Made by a program: the position numbers and the translations under genes
NCBI RefSeq assembly: GCF_026151205.1
Contig: NC_087073.1
Location: 19,434,837-19,498,836 of the forward strand
Direction: 5' to 3'
Length of the DNA stretch: 64,000 nt
Source of the DNA: Bolinopsis microptera
Lineage: Eukaryota > Ctenophora > Tentaculata > Lobata > Bolinopsidae
Shown here: positions 20,476 to 40,657 of the stretch, in pieces
Layout of the letters: each line of letters begins with the position of its first letter
Position numbering within the stretch: position 1 is the stretch's first letter
The notes under the pieces: model-generated
Told to the model about the DNA's origin: nothing
Seen by the model: only the letters and a program-made list of their open reading frames with translations
Databases searched by the model: none

Positions 20476-23013
20476 TGATATGCATTATATATTGGAGATA
20501 AAGGTCGGCGCCTAATGTTGAATGTTCCCTATTTTGCCTCCAGGTCACCTCTCCGTTGTTTTTAATGTGGTGTGTTAACCTTTATAAAATATACGTCATG
20601 TGTTTCTTTAAGATAAAATCTCACATCCGCGGGGAAACATTTAGTTTTTAGCGAAATTGTGCCTGAATGCTGATGTTGTTGTTGTTGTGCTTGAAAAAAA
20701 GTTCAGTATCAATTCGGAAGTATTGGGAGAAGTTGGCATGATTATTATAATTTAAATTTAGGCAGGACAAGTTCGGCACTTTGGTCGTTGTACTTTGACG
20801 TGAACGGCGCATGAATAGGTAATAGCTGTATTTATTCATGTATTGGATGAATTTTAAATTCTCATCGTATTATTTTGTGCCGTACCGCATGGCCTCCCGA
20901 CCTGTGCTCCACATTCTGGGAGCACAGGGCAGTTGATAGGGCCTCATATCATCTGATGAAAGACCGAAACCTTATTTTTGTTTTTATCTGCACCATTTAG
21001 GATTAAGACTGAGACTGAATAGATCTGGTTAAACGATTGATATAGAATTCAGTCACATTTTATTTTGCATTTCCAGACATATTATATTAAAATCCTATCT
21101 GTAAAACGATTCCAAAATACAAGCCTTTACAATTTTTGCTGCCATTGTGTCAATACAAACCAAATTGATTCGATTAAGTATAAAAGTGCATTGTCATAGA
21201 TGACCCAAACATTCTGCAGCCTCAAATCCGGCAAAGGGCACTCTATTATGTCCGATGCAGCCGTTTAGAAAGTACATGACCAAAAATATAGATGCAGATT
21301 TTGAAACTTAAAAACGATGAGGTTTTTAAAGCTTTCATTAATCTTTTTTAGATCAGACCAGAAATTTTATCGTTAACCTAATTTTTAATATCCTGGACTT
21401 AAAACAGTTTTCTTTTCTGTGGTTTGTAGGCAGCAGATTAATGATCGTAGTCATATTTATTATGATATGCTGATTATGATCAATCCAGAACTCGTGTTTG
21501 AGCTATTGTGGCCAAATCTCTTGTATTTTCTCGTTAAAAGTACAATAGCAGATACCATTGAAATACCTGGAATTTTGAAACCGGAAACAGGAAACTCGGC
21601 TTTAGATTAGCGTGCCAACAGACATAATCGTTTATTGCATTGCGTGCAGATGAGAAGGAATAAACTCTTAAGAAAAAGGTATCGTTCATTTTCTGTCAGG
21701 AAGCCGAGTAACGAGTAAAAAGGGAGCGCGAGGGTTTGCCGATTATTAATTCTTATTTTTTTCTTAAGAAAAATCTTCTTACTTAAATTGCAGTATTTGT
21801 TTTAGATATATTGAAATTATTCTTATAGTGGCTCCAAAGTTCAAAACTTGTCTCGATCAAACTGCTCATAACCCGTACGTTTCACAAAAGTCCGTTATAT
21901 CCATTTGCATTGTTTACCATGTACGTGTGTGGTATAAAATAATTATACGTCACAATTTTCAGGTCTATACCACTAATGACCATATTGATTCCGTCCGGCT
22001 AATTTCAGCATTTCATCCTGGACATTTAAATGGTTTTATTTACATTCTTATTATGCTGCTGCATTGACCCATATTCACTGATACGTCCGTATATTAGCAA
22101 TTTAGAAACAGCAAATAAAAGGAAGATTGTGATTTATTGATGTCGATCAGGCCACACCGCACAACAGATTAAAATCATTATCCTCTCTTTTATCGAATTA
22201 GACGACCCATTTTTAGATACCAGCCATACACACGTGTTATCACGCAGGCGATTACTTCACCGCAGCTGGCATATACACTGGAAATCAGACCATCTCCTCA
22301 AGCTAAATGCTCAAATATCTTCTTAGACATTTTCGCCCGTTCTACACATGTAATCGACGATTAGATTCAGTCACTTGGTTCTTCAGGACGGATAAAATTA
22401 GTAGAGACTGGACAATCGAGCTGGTCTAAAGCTTTAATGAAACAATTATATTACAAAGCGGGCAATTAAAATCATTGCACAGCCTACTTGTACTTTGCCT
22501 TCTTTTTGACGGTAAGAGAAATCCTATGCTGCTTTATAACATTATGCTGTATCCAACCTTTTGTTTCATGGCACGAAATGTGAGCTTCATCGCGATATTA
22601 CGTAACTTTCTAATTTCCCGTTCGTCTTTCAATATCTCGTACTGCTTGATTCTTCAAGACAATATGGTGCAGTGCTTTAAAAATAAATCTCGTTGTTCTA
22701 TTTTGTGAAATATTGCTTCTATACCGTGTCACTTCCATGACAATCCAGATAGGTGTGTCATCTTATTGCTATCAGATTGTGATCATATTTGCCACTGCAT
22801 TCATCTCTTGAACAACCAAAATGTCTGGGAAATAGCCGGATTGGTATGAATAACAGGATTTACAGTCAAGTGACGGCATATCTAATTCTGATCATTAAGA
22901 CTGCACCTCACATCTTCGTGTTAAATTAGTTGCTATAATTATGAGAAGTGATAGCCGGGGTCCCTATGGTTTTGTGTGGAGTTTTGTAAAGGTGATACTC
23001 TCATTATATACAG
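20476..23013. other. Intergenic, no gene recognised
   Basis: AT-rich. A small hairpin (CTGTGCTCC...GGGAGCACAG) lies near 20900-20935, followed by CTGATGAAAGACCGAAAC near 20955. Nothing else is supported. Confidence 0.4.
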
Positions 23014-24410
23014 TTAAGGGGAGATACACCAAAACCGTTTTTGCTCCGAACATCGATTTTATTTTATATTATTTTTAAATAGACAAAAAGAATAAGATTG
23101 TACACCTTCAAAAATTTTTTAAAATATTCCCTCATCGAGAAAAAAAATATTTTTCTTTTTCGAAAATTTTTAAAATTTGGAGAAGTCTGTCACTGTAATA
23201 CCGATAGTTCGGCCATTTAAAAAGTTTTTTGGCTGATTTTTTTACTGAACATTACTTACACTCCGTACTAGAAGCCATTGAAAGGATTATATAATTGAAC
23301 AATAAATGACTAAGTTACAGACCGAACAAGGTGAAAAAAGAAAAATTGGGATTTTTGCCTACCACCAAAGTTGTACATTTCACCACCCGCCCAGGTCATC
23401 TGATATCACTTCAAAAATTCTTGTGAGTGTAGTTGATGATCATGGCAAGCTTTTTGGAACCGGATTTCTCTCGATTTTGAGTTTTAAGCTATGCAATGTG
23501 GCCTCAAACGACTTAGTAAAATTCATCGTAAAAAAGGGCAAAAAAGGCAGATTTAAGGCTTAAAATGCCTATAACTCAAAAAGTATCAGTTTTTTTGAAA
23601 TAATTGTTACAGGATCGTAATCAGCTTGGTAAGACGAATCTTTTAGTACGACATTTATAATATTCAAAGCCACAAAATTTGTAAAAAAATGTGTACAATT
23701 TGTACAAAATTTATACAAGGGGGGACCCTTGTGTTCGAGCTAGAAAATTATTTAAGACAATTTGTCTTCTAAAAGCACCTATTTGGTACTAAAAGATTCG
23801 TCTTACCAAGCTGATTACGATCCTGTAACAATTATTTCAAAAAAACTGATACTTTTTGAGTTATAGGCATTTTAAGCCTTAAATCTGCCTTTTTTACGAT
23901 GAATTTTACTAAGTCGTTTGAGGCCACATTGCATAGCTTAAAACTCAAAATTGAGAGAAATCCGGTTCCAAAAAGCTTGCCATGATCATCAACTACACTC
24001 ACAAGAATTTTTGAAGCGATATCTGATGACCTGGGCGGGTGGTGAAATGTACAACTTTGGTGGTAGGCAAAAATCCCAATTTTTCTTTTTTCACCTTGTT
24101 CGGTCTGTAACTTAGTCATTTATTGTTCAATTATATAATCCTTTCAATGGCTTCTAGTACGGAGTGTAAGTAATGTTCAGTAAAAAAATCAGCCAAAAAA
24201 CTTTTTAAATGGCCGAACTATCGGTATTACAGTGACAGACTTCTCCAAATTTTAAAAATTTTCGAAAAAGAAAAATATTTTTTTCTCGATGAGGGAATAT
24301 TTTAAAAAATTTTTGAAGGTGTACAATCTTATTCTTTTTGTCTATTTAAAAATAATATAAAATAAAATCGATGTTCGGAGCAAAAACGGTTTTGGTGTAT
24401 CTCCCCTTAA
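23014..24410. mobile_element. Foldback element, ~640-bp arms, TTAA ends
   Basis: The left arm, from 23014 to about 23652, is the inverted copy of about 23770-24410 with only rare mismatches, around a ~120-bp loop. The ends read TTAAGGGGAGATACACC and its complement. TTAA at both borders fits the target preference of piggyBac or Kolobok transposons. The matching 85- and 95-residue frames in the two arms are mirror copies and show no transposase motifs, so the element is non-autonomous. Transcription across it would give a very long hairpin RNA. Confidence 0.8.
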
Positions 24411-26968
24411 TAGTTAGCAATACTGCGTCAAATAGCCAGCCTGCCCTTAACAATATAGGGCTACAAAGTTATTAATCAGATGTTCTGGTGGCATTGTTTT
24501 GATTAAATATCACGTTAGCACTGCAGGTTTGCTGTGGTATCTGATCCCTCAAGTGATTTGGCGTTCATACCATAGAATGGTGCTTTCTTCGAGTGTAATA
24601 ACAGTAACATGCTATTATAATACATCACAGACCTTTTTTACTGCCGCGCTCTTTTTGGCAAAAATCAAAGGCTATGCATATTAATATCATATATTATAAT
24701 ATATATATTATATATTATTTATATATTATATATTATTATGATATGTGTGTTCATTCAGCGATTGAAAAGTAGGTCGAAAATAAATGTTCCTCATTCTCTC
24801 CTAATATGATGGTCACTCGATGGTGAACCTACATGTCTTTGAAGGGAATACAGATTTACTTGCCTCGAACAAATAGGGAATCTTTTGATCACGCTTTCAA
24901 CCATTTTGGGATCGACTCTTTAACATTTAAATATTCCGGGACACCATTACTACAAAAATTATAATCTAGTCTCATTTCTGTCTGTAATATTTTATTACAA
25001 CTTATAACTATGTTTTGGGCATTGAATAAAGTTGAACTATTTTGGCGCTCAAAACTAACTTGCTTTCTAAAATTGCTTTATAAAATTGTCTATTGTTTTA
25101 CTTTTAAGATACAGCTAGTACGGAGTAGAAAGGGTGTGGTAAGCTACAACTTAATCATTGGCGTAATTGATTTCCACTATTTTATTGTTAAAACCAATTT
25201 TGTTTTGTCTCCTGATTGAAATTTGGTAATTTTGCTGGAAATGGAAAGTAATATCACAATGCAGTGCTTTACATCGTTCCGATAATATCGCCAGTTGCTG
25301 GGTATAAATCCGCTGAAAATATTCATTCTATCCGTCTTTGATCGCAGGCCAGACTTTACAATTAGTAAACAAAAACCAGGAAGACCGCACTACTCTCTTC
25401 ATGCTTTATTGCGTCATTGCATACCTCTTTTTGAAACCACCAATTTGACCATGTGACGATTGGAAGGTATTACTTAGGTGCATCACTGAGCTGTTGCTAC
25501 GTTCAACTTTTGTAGTCTAGTCTTTTGGGCACACGTTGCTTCTTATAGTAGTTTAGAACTTTTATTCAAATCTAATCAAAAAGTTTTAGATATTGTATGA
25601 GGAACACATGATTTCATATCTGAGATGCCATCGTCTCGTCACTGTCTAATGGGACCTATTGTCCTGATTAATTTTCATTTTTTATGAGTCTGAAAATTTG
25701 ACTTACGCGTTTTGTAAGGCTTCTCCACGTTCGATCAAATTTTAAAAGTGGGTTGTAGTCTGCTGCCCAATCTGAAAAACCTGATCCTCTCAGTTATTAC
25801 TGTAACTCTGAATTAGCACAGACTGGCTGACCTCGCAAAACTTTGTTATCCAATTGATCCTCGTGGTTCCTCAGTTTCCTAAACAATCGTTTTTATATTG
25901 TGTTCAGGGCACGTTCACTGATTGCCTGCGTCAGCTTGTTTTAAGCCGATCATGCTCACGTTTCCCAGCTGTTTTTAATATTTCTGTAAGCGTGGCGATC
26001 ATGCCAATTTGAGATCGGTATTGAAGCTGACAGTTACCAACCCCACCACAAACAGCCCAGAACACACGTGCTGAGACTTTCCTACTAAAAATAGGACGCA
26101 GTAATTGGCGCGTCATTAGTGATATTACTACAGCTTGATTACTCTGTCGCTTAACAATGTTGTCATGACAATTATGCAGCGGATCTATCTTGACGATGAG
26201 ATCCCCCATTTCCGCGATCCACCGTAATTTTCATATAACGATCAGCTTATAACGACAGCAAATCAGCGGTGCACCATCACAATTTCATTGTTGCTGTGTC
26301 ATGTTGTCCAACGGTAGATATTTGATAAATTTATCAAGTACACACGTATACTGAATAGCCTAGCGACGTTCGTTTGCCTCTGCAATTCACATTTTCCTCG
26401 ATAATGGATATGCGGACATTGTGTGTCTCTTTTGTGTCGCACTTTCTGTGTCCATTGTTGCAGCGTATATCAAGCCACATCCAGCCCGTAATTACAGCGA
26501 ATTGTAGCCTGATCTTATTGAGGCGGTTGATCCAGGTATACCTTCGCATGTGAGCGATTAGTGCGACAAATGTTGTAGTATAATGAGCTGACTGTATGTG
26601 AGGCTGATGCTAGAGAGAGAGAGAGAGAGAGCGGCGGGTGAGGAGGATCAGTGTGCCAAGTATTATTATGATGATGATGATGATGGTGGTGTGCACTGTG
26701 AGCTAATTAATAACAACACTACTCTCACTCCCCCATCATCCCACGCAATCAGGCCCTGTCGTAACACGTTTTGTATCCTGTACGCTGTGAACTGTGAAGT
26801 GTTTGTTATTTCGTTGTAAGTCGTATTCTTATTTTGCTTGCGTGCTAAAGTTAATCTATGACCCTTCCTATTTATATTTTTATACTTTTTATACTTTATA
26901 ATTTCATGTTCGTAACATTTCCACAAGGTGGTCCCTTAGTTTAATCTCCACTTCAGTAGGCAGCGAAG
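24411..26968. other. Intergenic, microsatellites
   Basis: No gene recognised. An AT-palindromic tract lies at 24688-24740, a GA repeat near 26612-26630 and a GAT repeat near 26668-26684. Confidence 0.4.
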
Positions 26969-27652
26969 ATGGCATCGTTTAGGAGTATGGTAAGTTGGTT
27001 GCTCCCTCCGGGAGTTCACCGTGCCGGACCAATGCCGTGTTGTTCTGTCCGGACCAGCTCGCTGGAACAGAGCCGAGTGGTTAATCAGACGGACTACTGG
27101 CTGAAATACTGGTATAACGACGCTTCAGAGGGGGGTGGGGAGGATTTTGAGGTACTGGACGGGTTTTGGGAGCCCCCTGACGAGGACGATGAGGATGACT
27201 TTGAAGACATCACTGTGACACAAGGGACAGTCAAACCTGTTCGACTGGGAAACATAGCATCTCAAGTAAGCCTCGTGGCCCAGGCTAAAGCGAAGAAAGA
27301 TTCAGTTGGTGACACCAATGATAATATGAATATGAGTATGGGTAGCTTTGGACTCGCCCAGGGTATGAAACTCTGTATGCAACCATTGGTGAATTCAACA
27401 GTAACTGAAACAATCACTGTGGCTGAAGAGAAACTGGAACCGGAGGATTATTTTTCCCGCCTCAATTCAAGAATCAGAACACAACTGGAGGTCTCCTTCG
27501 GGCACCCCCCTTTAAAACGGGAGAATTCGGAAGATGCAGATGTGGAAGACAACAGTTATGAGGAAAGCTATTGGTGTGAGACTCCGAGTGCAATTCTGGA
27601 ATTATATCATCTACCTCAGAGTGCTAATTTGCAGATCTATCATATACCTTAG
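26969..27652 (+). CDS. Unrecognised acidic protein ORF, 227 aa
   Basis: An ATG in a good context (AAGATGG) opens a 227-residue frame, long for this composition. It contains Trp/Tyr-rich YWLKYWYND near residue 47, a strongly acidic patch EPPDEDDEDDFED near residue 68, a hydrophilic middle and YEESYWCE near the C terminus. No known domain is recognised. A GTAAGT donor directly after MASFRSM and a possible donor near the end mean the real exon structure may differ. The last ~20 residues look like readthrough into non-coding sequence. A gene is likely here, but its borders are uncertain. Confidence 0.45.
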   Translation: MASFRSMVSWLLPPGVHRAGPMPCCSVRTSSLEQSRVVNQTDYWLKYWYNDASEGGGEDFEVLDGFWEPPDEDDEDDFEDITVTQGTVKPVRLGNIASQVSLVAQAKAKKDSVGDTNDNMNMSMGSFGLAQGMKLCMQPLVNSTVTETITVAEEKLEPEDYFSRLNSRIRTQLEVSFGHPPLKRENSEDADVEDNSYEESYWCETPSAILELYHLPQSANLQIYHIP

Positions 27653-30445
27653 AGTGCTAATACTGAGGCTTAAGTTTCAACATTTACTTGTCTCTATCAT
27701 TTTAATTTGCAGGTTTGATCGTCTATTAGTAATTTTAATCTCATTTTGAACTTTCTATTTTTTAATCTGATTCGTCCCCCAATTTTAAAGCACATTTGGA
27801 AGTTGATTCTATCTTTATCTTAGTTTTTCTTCATTTTTTTCCAGTTTTATCAGAAATTATTCTGAAATTTGAGAAACTCATTCTCAATCTTGATCTGATT
27901 CTTTTATCCAACATTTCACCTTTCGTTAACTTGGACTCTCCTTTTATCAAACTCTAAATACTCCTTTAGTTGCTCTCACATTTGTATAATACGCGATAGT
28001 AGTAGTCGGATCCCAACCGTTCTAAAAGGCTATCTCGTTAGCTTTTCGTGTTAAAAGCGATTTCTCAACGGTTATCACCTCTCTAGATGATTCTTAAAAC
28101 ATTTGGACACTATTGCATTTTTGAAAAAAATGCAATAGTGGTGTTTTCGGCCACACCCTTTTTCAGGGTTTCGCGGTAAGTCGAATTTTTGTATTTCAGC
28201 CCAGGAAGGTCTTAAAGACTATTCCGATACACCAAAATGTGCCTAATAGCCACATTTATTTACAACTTATCAAGCAACATATACTTTAAAATGCTTCGTT
28301 TCGGAAATATGACCGAAAAACGGTTTTTGGCTAGATGCAGTTCATAATTTCCGTGATTTTTGGCATTTCCGCCTAGGAAGATCGTAGAGACTATTTTGAT
28401 ACACTAAAATGTACACAATGGCCACATTAATATACAACTTATGAAGCAACATATACCCTAAAAGGCTTATTTTCGGAAATGTGGCTGAAAAACGGATTTT
28501 TGCCGAGGGAAAAATGACAATATTCACAAATGGGCTATTGGACTGTTAACTAGAAAAGTCTTAAAGATATTTTTTGTAACAAGATGTAAGATGACTCACT
28601 TTGTGTCCAGAAACACCTAAAAAATTGGAGAATGATCTACTTTATTGGGCATCTCTCTTAATGGGCCAGGCCAGCAGCATATTTGTCTTACGAAAGGGTA
28701 ATTTTTCAAAATTACGGTTTCTTAAGGTCAAAGGGTCGGCTGCTAACAGCAAATTGTTTGCAATTACCGACCCATATCATCATATAGTTATACTGAAAAA
28801 CGCTCACTTTAGGAGTCATCAGCTAATAAGTTTAACTAGTACTACTGCATGATTTGTGAAAACTCCAACAATTAATTTTCATTGGCACCAATTTAAATAG
28901 AATGTGTGCCAGACCAAAATTGAAAATTCAACTTCAAACTTTTTATTTATTCATGCCATGAAACCATGATATATGTACCAAAATAAATCGGCACTGGATC
29001 CGGGCCAGACTGTTGCTTGACCGCTGACCAGTACCCCACTTTATAATTATGATTGATTTCGCTGCCTCGACCAATATTGGTCTGTAATCCCTGGATTGAG
29101 ATCTGTTGGCTGCAGTTTAATTTATCTAATTTCCTATAATACCGCAGTGGTTTGGTTCCCACTTCAGAATGACCCCATATTCTTTTTTTCAGTCGCATAG
29201 ATTTTCTCATAGCATGATATTGCGTATCATTCCCTCGTTTTTAATCAAATGGTGACTGGTTAGTTCTTCTGTTATTACAGCTGTGAGCTGCCTCGAGATA
29301 TTTTCTGGGGCATGGGCTATAGTGTGTTATTGCTGATACACAGTACTGAGTACAGCCTACTTTAATTATTGACCATTACGGAAAGTGGTGAATTCGGCAC
29401 AAGCTCCTAACAGCTCTGCCGTTCGGAGCGTGTGTATTATACCTTATAGTAGATTCTTGTGAATTTAGTATACCTTCTAGTAAATTCTTGTGGATTTAGT
29501 TCAGGCTTCCAGTAACAAATTCACCTTTATCTAAGATTGTACATTCCGTGCTACTATTTGGCGTTTATGATTTGGTTTCTGGAAATCTTTCTTGTTGCAG
29601 CCATGTTGCACATTTCATTTTGGTGTAATTTTGATAGCACTTCTTTTTATTTCACTACTCGAGCACCAACTTATTCCGCTTATTTGTTGAATTACTGATT
29701 GTTTGTACTGAACGATTGTTAACTGAGTAACGCTAGGTGAATGTGACGCCGTCCACACATTTACACGCGTCTAAACTGCAGGGGTAAGTCTATATAGTAT
29801 ATTCTAATATATTTCTGTGACCGACTCGAGCGCAAGAATGAACCATTCTTCATAAACATTTTTTGCATTTTATAGGTTACTGTCCTTAATGAGAAGCAGT
29901 GGACTGTGGAGTTGTTAAAATAATGAAATATTTGCGATCTATAATTACCATATATAACAGATTTAGAACTTAGAAATTATAGATCTACAGGAATGGCTCA
30001 TTCTTTCGCTCAAACAAGTCACACCTCAATAAATTCATCAATGAATTTCTGGGCTTATTGGCGTCTTTTACATTGAAATATTAAACGATTGCTGTGAGAA
30101 TATGCCAGACAATTGTTATTTTCAACAAACGCTACCAATTCATAGACAAATAAACAAAGAGGTCTGATTCATGTGACAACTTATACAATTTATACCCTTA
30201 TCAGTTACTACTTTGCATATTTTTAGTTGGTGTCGCCGTTATTTATTCACCACCAAAGTTTTGTAAAATTTTGTTGCCACTTTGATGCTGCTGAGGTACT
30301 CAAGTCCATTCTGATTTTAAAAGTTTGTATTTCTATGATTTTGTAAGGTGCATGGTTTTAACATTATTAGCTATGTTTCCTAAATTTGTATATTGAAAGT
30401 CTTGGTAAACTTGGTAACGCATCAATTACCATACTTATGCTTTAG
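27653..30445. other. Intergenic, diverged tandem duplication
   Basis: Contains the ~175-bp repeated segment listed separately at 28195-28515. The remainder is AT-rich with no recognised gene. Confidence 0.4.
28195..28515 (+). repeat. Diverged tandem duplication, ~175-bp period
   Basis: About 28195-28345 and 28368-28515 share the order AGGAAG, GACTATT, GATACA, CCACATT, ACAACTTAT, AAGCAACATATAC, CGGAAAT and GAAAAACGG, with many differences. This is an old direct duplication or two diverged copies of one repeat family. Confidence 0.6.
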
Positions 30446-30537
30446 TGACCGTAGTAACGCACTAGTAACCGTAGTAACGCACTGGTAACCGTAGTAACGC
30501 ACTAGTAACCGTAGTAAAGCACTAGTAACCGTAGTAT
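30446..30537 (+). repeat. 20-bp minisatellite upstream of junctophilin
   Basis: About five copies of a 20-bp unit, ACCGTAGTAACGCACTAGTA. It ends a few bases before the splice acceptor or start of the first junctophilin exon, so copy number could affect the promoter or 5' UTR. Confidence 0.8.
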
Positions 30538-30571
30538 CAACAGGTCACTGGAGGCGGAGGATGGTGACGGT

Positions 30572-37435
<6,864 letters not shown>

Positions 37436-38493
37436 ACGGAAGGTTTGATTGGCTTGGGATTTGAAGCTGAACGTTAAATTCCAAGCTGGAAAGTGATACG
37501 AATTCGATTTTTGTCGGTCAGGGAGCTGTGCAAGGGTCGAAATATTTTCAAACGGCTCCGGTTGGAAGCCTTGTGGCAACTATTACAAGATTGTGAAGAC
37601 ACAGCTGTAACCTACGTGATGACTTCCCGCCATTTCTATCATCAAAACAGAACATATTGAAGAAGCAATGGAACTGGGAGCGTCTCTTTGAGAATACATG
37701 CTTAAGTTGTTGAACTTTTGACCATCAGAGTTTGGGTACTTAAGCGAGCTTTATTGACAACTCATCGACTGTAAAACCCGTGTGTCACTGTTGTCCACGC
37801 TGTCGTTTTACCAATTCTCTCAAAACATAAACTGGATGCTGCTTCGTGCTTGCTGACTGTTTATTTAGAAAAGAGTCTACAATATAGACGACATTATTAC
37901 CTCCGCTGTTAAAAAATTGTGACCTGATCAGATTGTGTATCTGATTTCGTGTTCATATTCGAATTCGGGCAGTGTTCCTGCCTCTTGAGTTTTTTAAGAT
38001 ATTATCATGACAAATTATAATCAAACTATTTATTGAATGTATATTAAGACATTGTTTAGGATTGTACAAAATGAGTATAAACATGCGGCAGGTCATTGGC
38101 TTGCTCGATTATGCTACAAGGGGTATAACTGGCACTAGTCGCTAGTTGTACCACGCACACACAAATACTAAATAAAATACATCGGGATTTCCAGCTAGGT
38201 GCTCCGAGGAATTCCTTCGCATGGGTTGGTTTTCCTTGAAAATAGCCAATTATTAAATGAGAACGAGTGGAATGAGTTCAATTGAGCATATCACTCAATC
38301 CGTGAGCCTATATTATATGAAAACAGTTATATCAAACGGCCGAAATTGTGAGCAAAGGTACTGCAATAATATTCCCAATATCAAAAGCTTAAAATTCAAA
38401 TCATTAAAGTAGGATATTTACAATTTCTTTTGATTTGATATTGGCGATGCAACAGCTGGCTAAAAGTGAAAACTACGAATCAGTAACTTCTGC
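37436..38493. other. Convergent intergenic region
   Basis: Junctophilin 3' UTR and the 3' end of the minus-strand gene that follows. An AATAAA lies near 38170. No other gene was seen, and no transmembrane-coding exon for junctophilin was recognised here. Confidence 0.45.
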
Positions 38494-40657
38494 TCAGGTA
38501 GAAATATTGGCAGGTCGACTTGTCGCGGCTCCATTGCTCTCCTCCAGAGAAGTTTTCTTCTTGAGACTCTCCTTTTTGAGGCTAAGTCTCTGCTGATAAG
38601 AGCTGTGACTGACTCGTCTGGTCTTGGTAAGTTTCTCCTCGACAACGTTCATGTTCAGACTAGGATCTATAGTGTCGTCCACTGCAGTGGGACTCTGGGT
38701 ATTTGCATCTCATATATCTTACACAATTGTACGTGCACTTTCATGTTTTAATTTTACATCGAATGCGGTCACATCAAACGGAGCTTTTTTTATATTATTT
38801 TACAACTATAGAGTTTTACACCACTAATCACTGAAGATAAGGGAAAAAGTGATAACTCACGGTTTGTGCGGTTGTATCAGTAGAATGTCCTTGCTCCTTG
38901 GTCACCGTCTCCTGAGACGCCATCCTCCGCAACAGTTTCTGTTTGGTCACCGCTTTATTCTCCATCTTGCTCGTTCTTCTGGATCGTTCTATCTTTTTTT
39001 CTGTGTCATCAATGTTCAAGCTGGGGTCCACGAGGTCATCACTGCCTACGTCTGATACTGCCACATTGTCATTATCGTCTGAACAAAGGCAAATATTACG
39101 ACAATTTGTTACCTTCCGGTTTGATGAAAAGAGAAAGAATTGTCGAAATTGATATTGAATGCCCATTGTGTTCATACTAATAGTTTGAACTGGAAGGAAG
39201 AAATTTCAACACTATTGTAACTTACCCATGTTATAGTCTTCTAGATGTATTTCTGGTACTGAGTTAGGGATTTGTGTGGTTGTATTAGGGCCGTTCTGAA
39301 ATCCTGAGTCAGTCTTCAACCCCTCTCCCTCCACACTAGGTCATAAGAAATACTAAATAGCTTATAATATTCAGACTTAATTCCTCTAACTCCTGTTAAC
39401 CAAACTGAAAGCAATTATGTGTCTCTGGACATCTCAAGATGAAATTATCATGAGCGGGAACTGAACTATTGGAATAACAATTTAATACCTGATAGGATCT
39501 TGGTGTGTAGTGGTTTGTACCCTTGGAGGTCGTGTTGTACCGTTCCCTGTTTGGGCTCCCTGTTTGGGGTTCTCTTGTGGCTTGATGTATACCGTCTCTA
39601 CTCGTCTGGAATATTACGGCTGTCAATAATTACAATCACCACTAACGGTACTTATTATCCCTCGTTAAAGGATATGGTGCCCTCAAAAGCAGAATCAAAG
39701 TTTCAATGTCCTAATTATTCCATCCGCTTAGTTGTAAATAACAGCGATATCGATACAAAACAATCTTTAAGAAAAAACACTTACTTTCAGCTTTCCTGAT
39801 CAATACAATTTTGACTAACACAGTAACTGTGAACAGGCACAGTGGCAAATGCTCATGTGTGCATATATTTGGTCCAAAATATGATCAATTATGATTGATG
39901 ATCGATAGATTCATATTATATCAATTCGTAAAAATTACAGTGGACGGAAATCGCAATGAAGATTAGCAGTTTTAAGGCCTCCTAGTCCTTACCTTCTTAT
40001 CTCAATTCACAGTTGGCAATTAAATTTCCACAAAATTATATCAAACAGCACAATATGTAAAAATACCCAAAGTCTCGTATTACCAGCCGACGGCCGCGTA
40101 TAACCAGTCCCAGAGTTAAGAACTTAGTCGGGTCACGTGACCAAATATTACCCCACGAGAACCCAATTGATCAGCTGAACAATTCCGGTACAGCGGGTTT
40201 TTAATTTCATCAAAATTTAAGAAGGGCAGTGCAGGTGGCTGACCGAGTCGCTAACAGTCGTTTGTAACAATGACACAGATTAGTTTTGAGATGAGATCTT
40301 GGGGTTATTTGTTGTCGCTGGTGCGTATCGTCCAGTGTGTACCCCTTTGAAATGTGATCATCAGACTCAAAGTAAAAAGAAATTGGTTTACTACGTCCAT
40401 TACTCAAATGTTCTCGAATGGTCGAAATTCTATTCACTGTTTGATCTGCCTAAGAACGTCACCGGTGGACCTAAATTTAGGACAATGAACTTTCGTAACT
40501 GCTTCTGATCTTATTTTTGAATAAGACTAAGACTAAGACTAATACTAATAAGTAAGAGGCTGTCTGAAAGTGAAAACTCAAAAGTAAGTTATCGAAAGTT
40601 AAGCCGACACAACAGTACTTACGTTTCCGCAGGAGACACGGAGCACGCAGCCCCCAT
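38494..40657 (-). CDS. Unrecognised 226-aa protein with MGAAC N terminus (5 exons)
   Basis: Minus-strand exons 40657-40623, 39605-39489, 39335-39226, 39078-38861 and 38694-38494 have GT/AG borders, agree in phase and give 226 residues. The start MGAACS has Gly2 and Cys5, suggesting N-myristoylation and palmitoylation. The middle is Asn/Thr/Gln-rich and low in hydrophobics. Two copies of a module follow, one per exon: DDLVDPSLNIDDTEKKIERS and DDTIDPSLNMNVVEEKLTKT. Each leads into a basic R-R-x-S stretch (RRTSK, RRVSH) that looks like a basophilic kinase site. No enzyme or known domain is recognised. A peripheral membrane adaptor or scaffold is an inference from composition only. The other downstream ATGs were rejected because the phase-consistent chain begins at MGAAC. 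Confidence 0.65.

Noticed and set aside
20105-20548. 147-codon minus-strand frame
   Set aside because: It is the translation of the 11-bp minisatellite and has no non-repeat content.
20955-20975. CTGATGAAAGACCGAAAC as a possible hammerhead ribozyme core
   Set aside because: The segment between CTGATGA and CGAAAC cannot form a stem II, and no closing stems I or III were found.
23306-24119. Two matching 85- and 95-residue frames, one on each strand
   Set aside because: They are mirror copies in the arms of the foldback element, without family motifs; they need not be coding.
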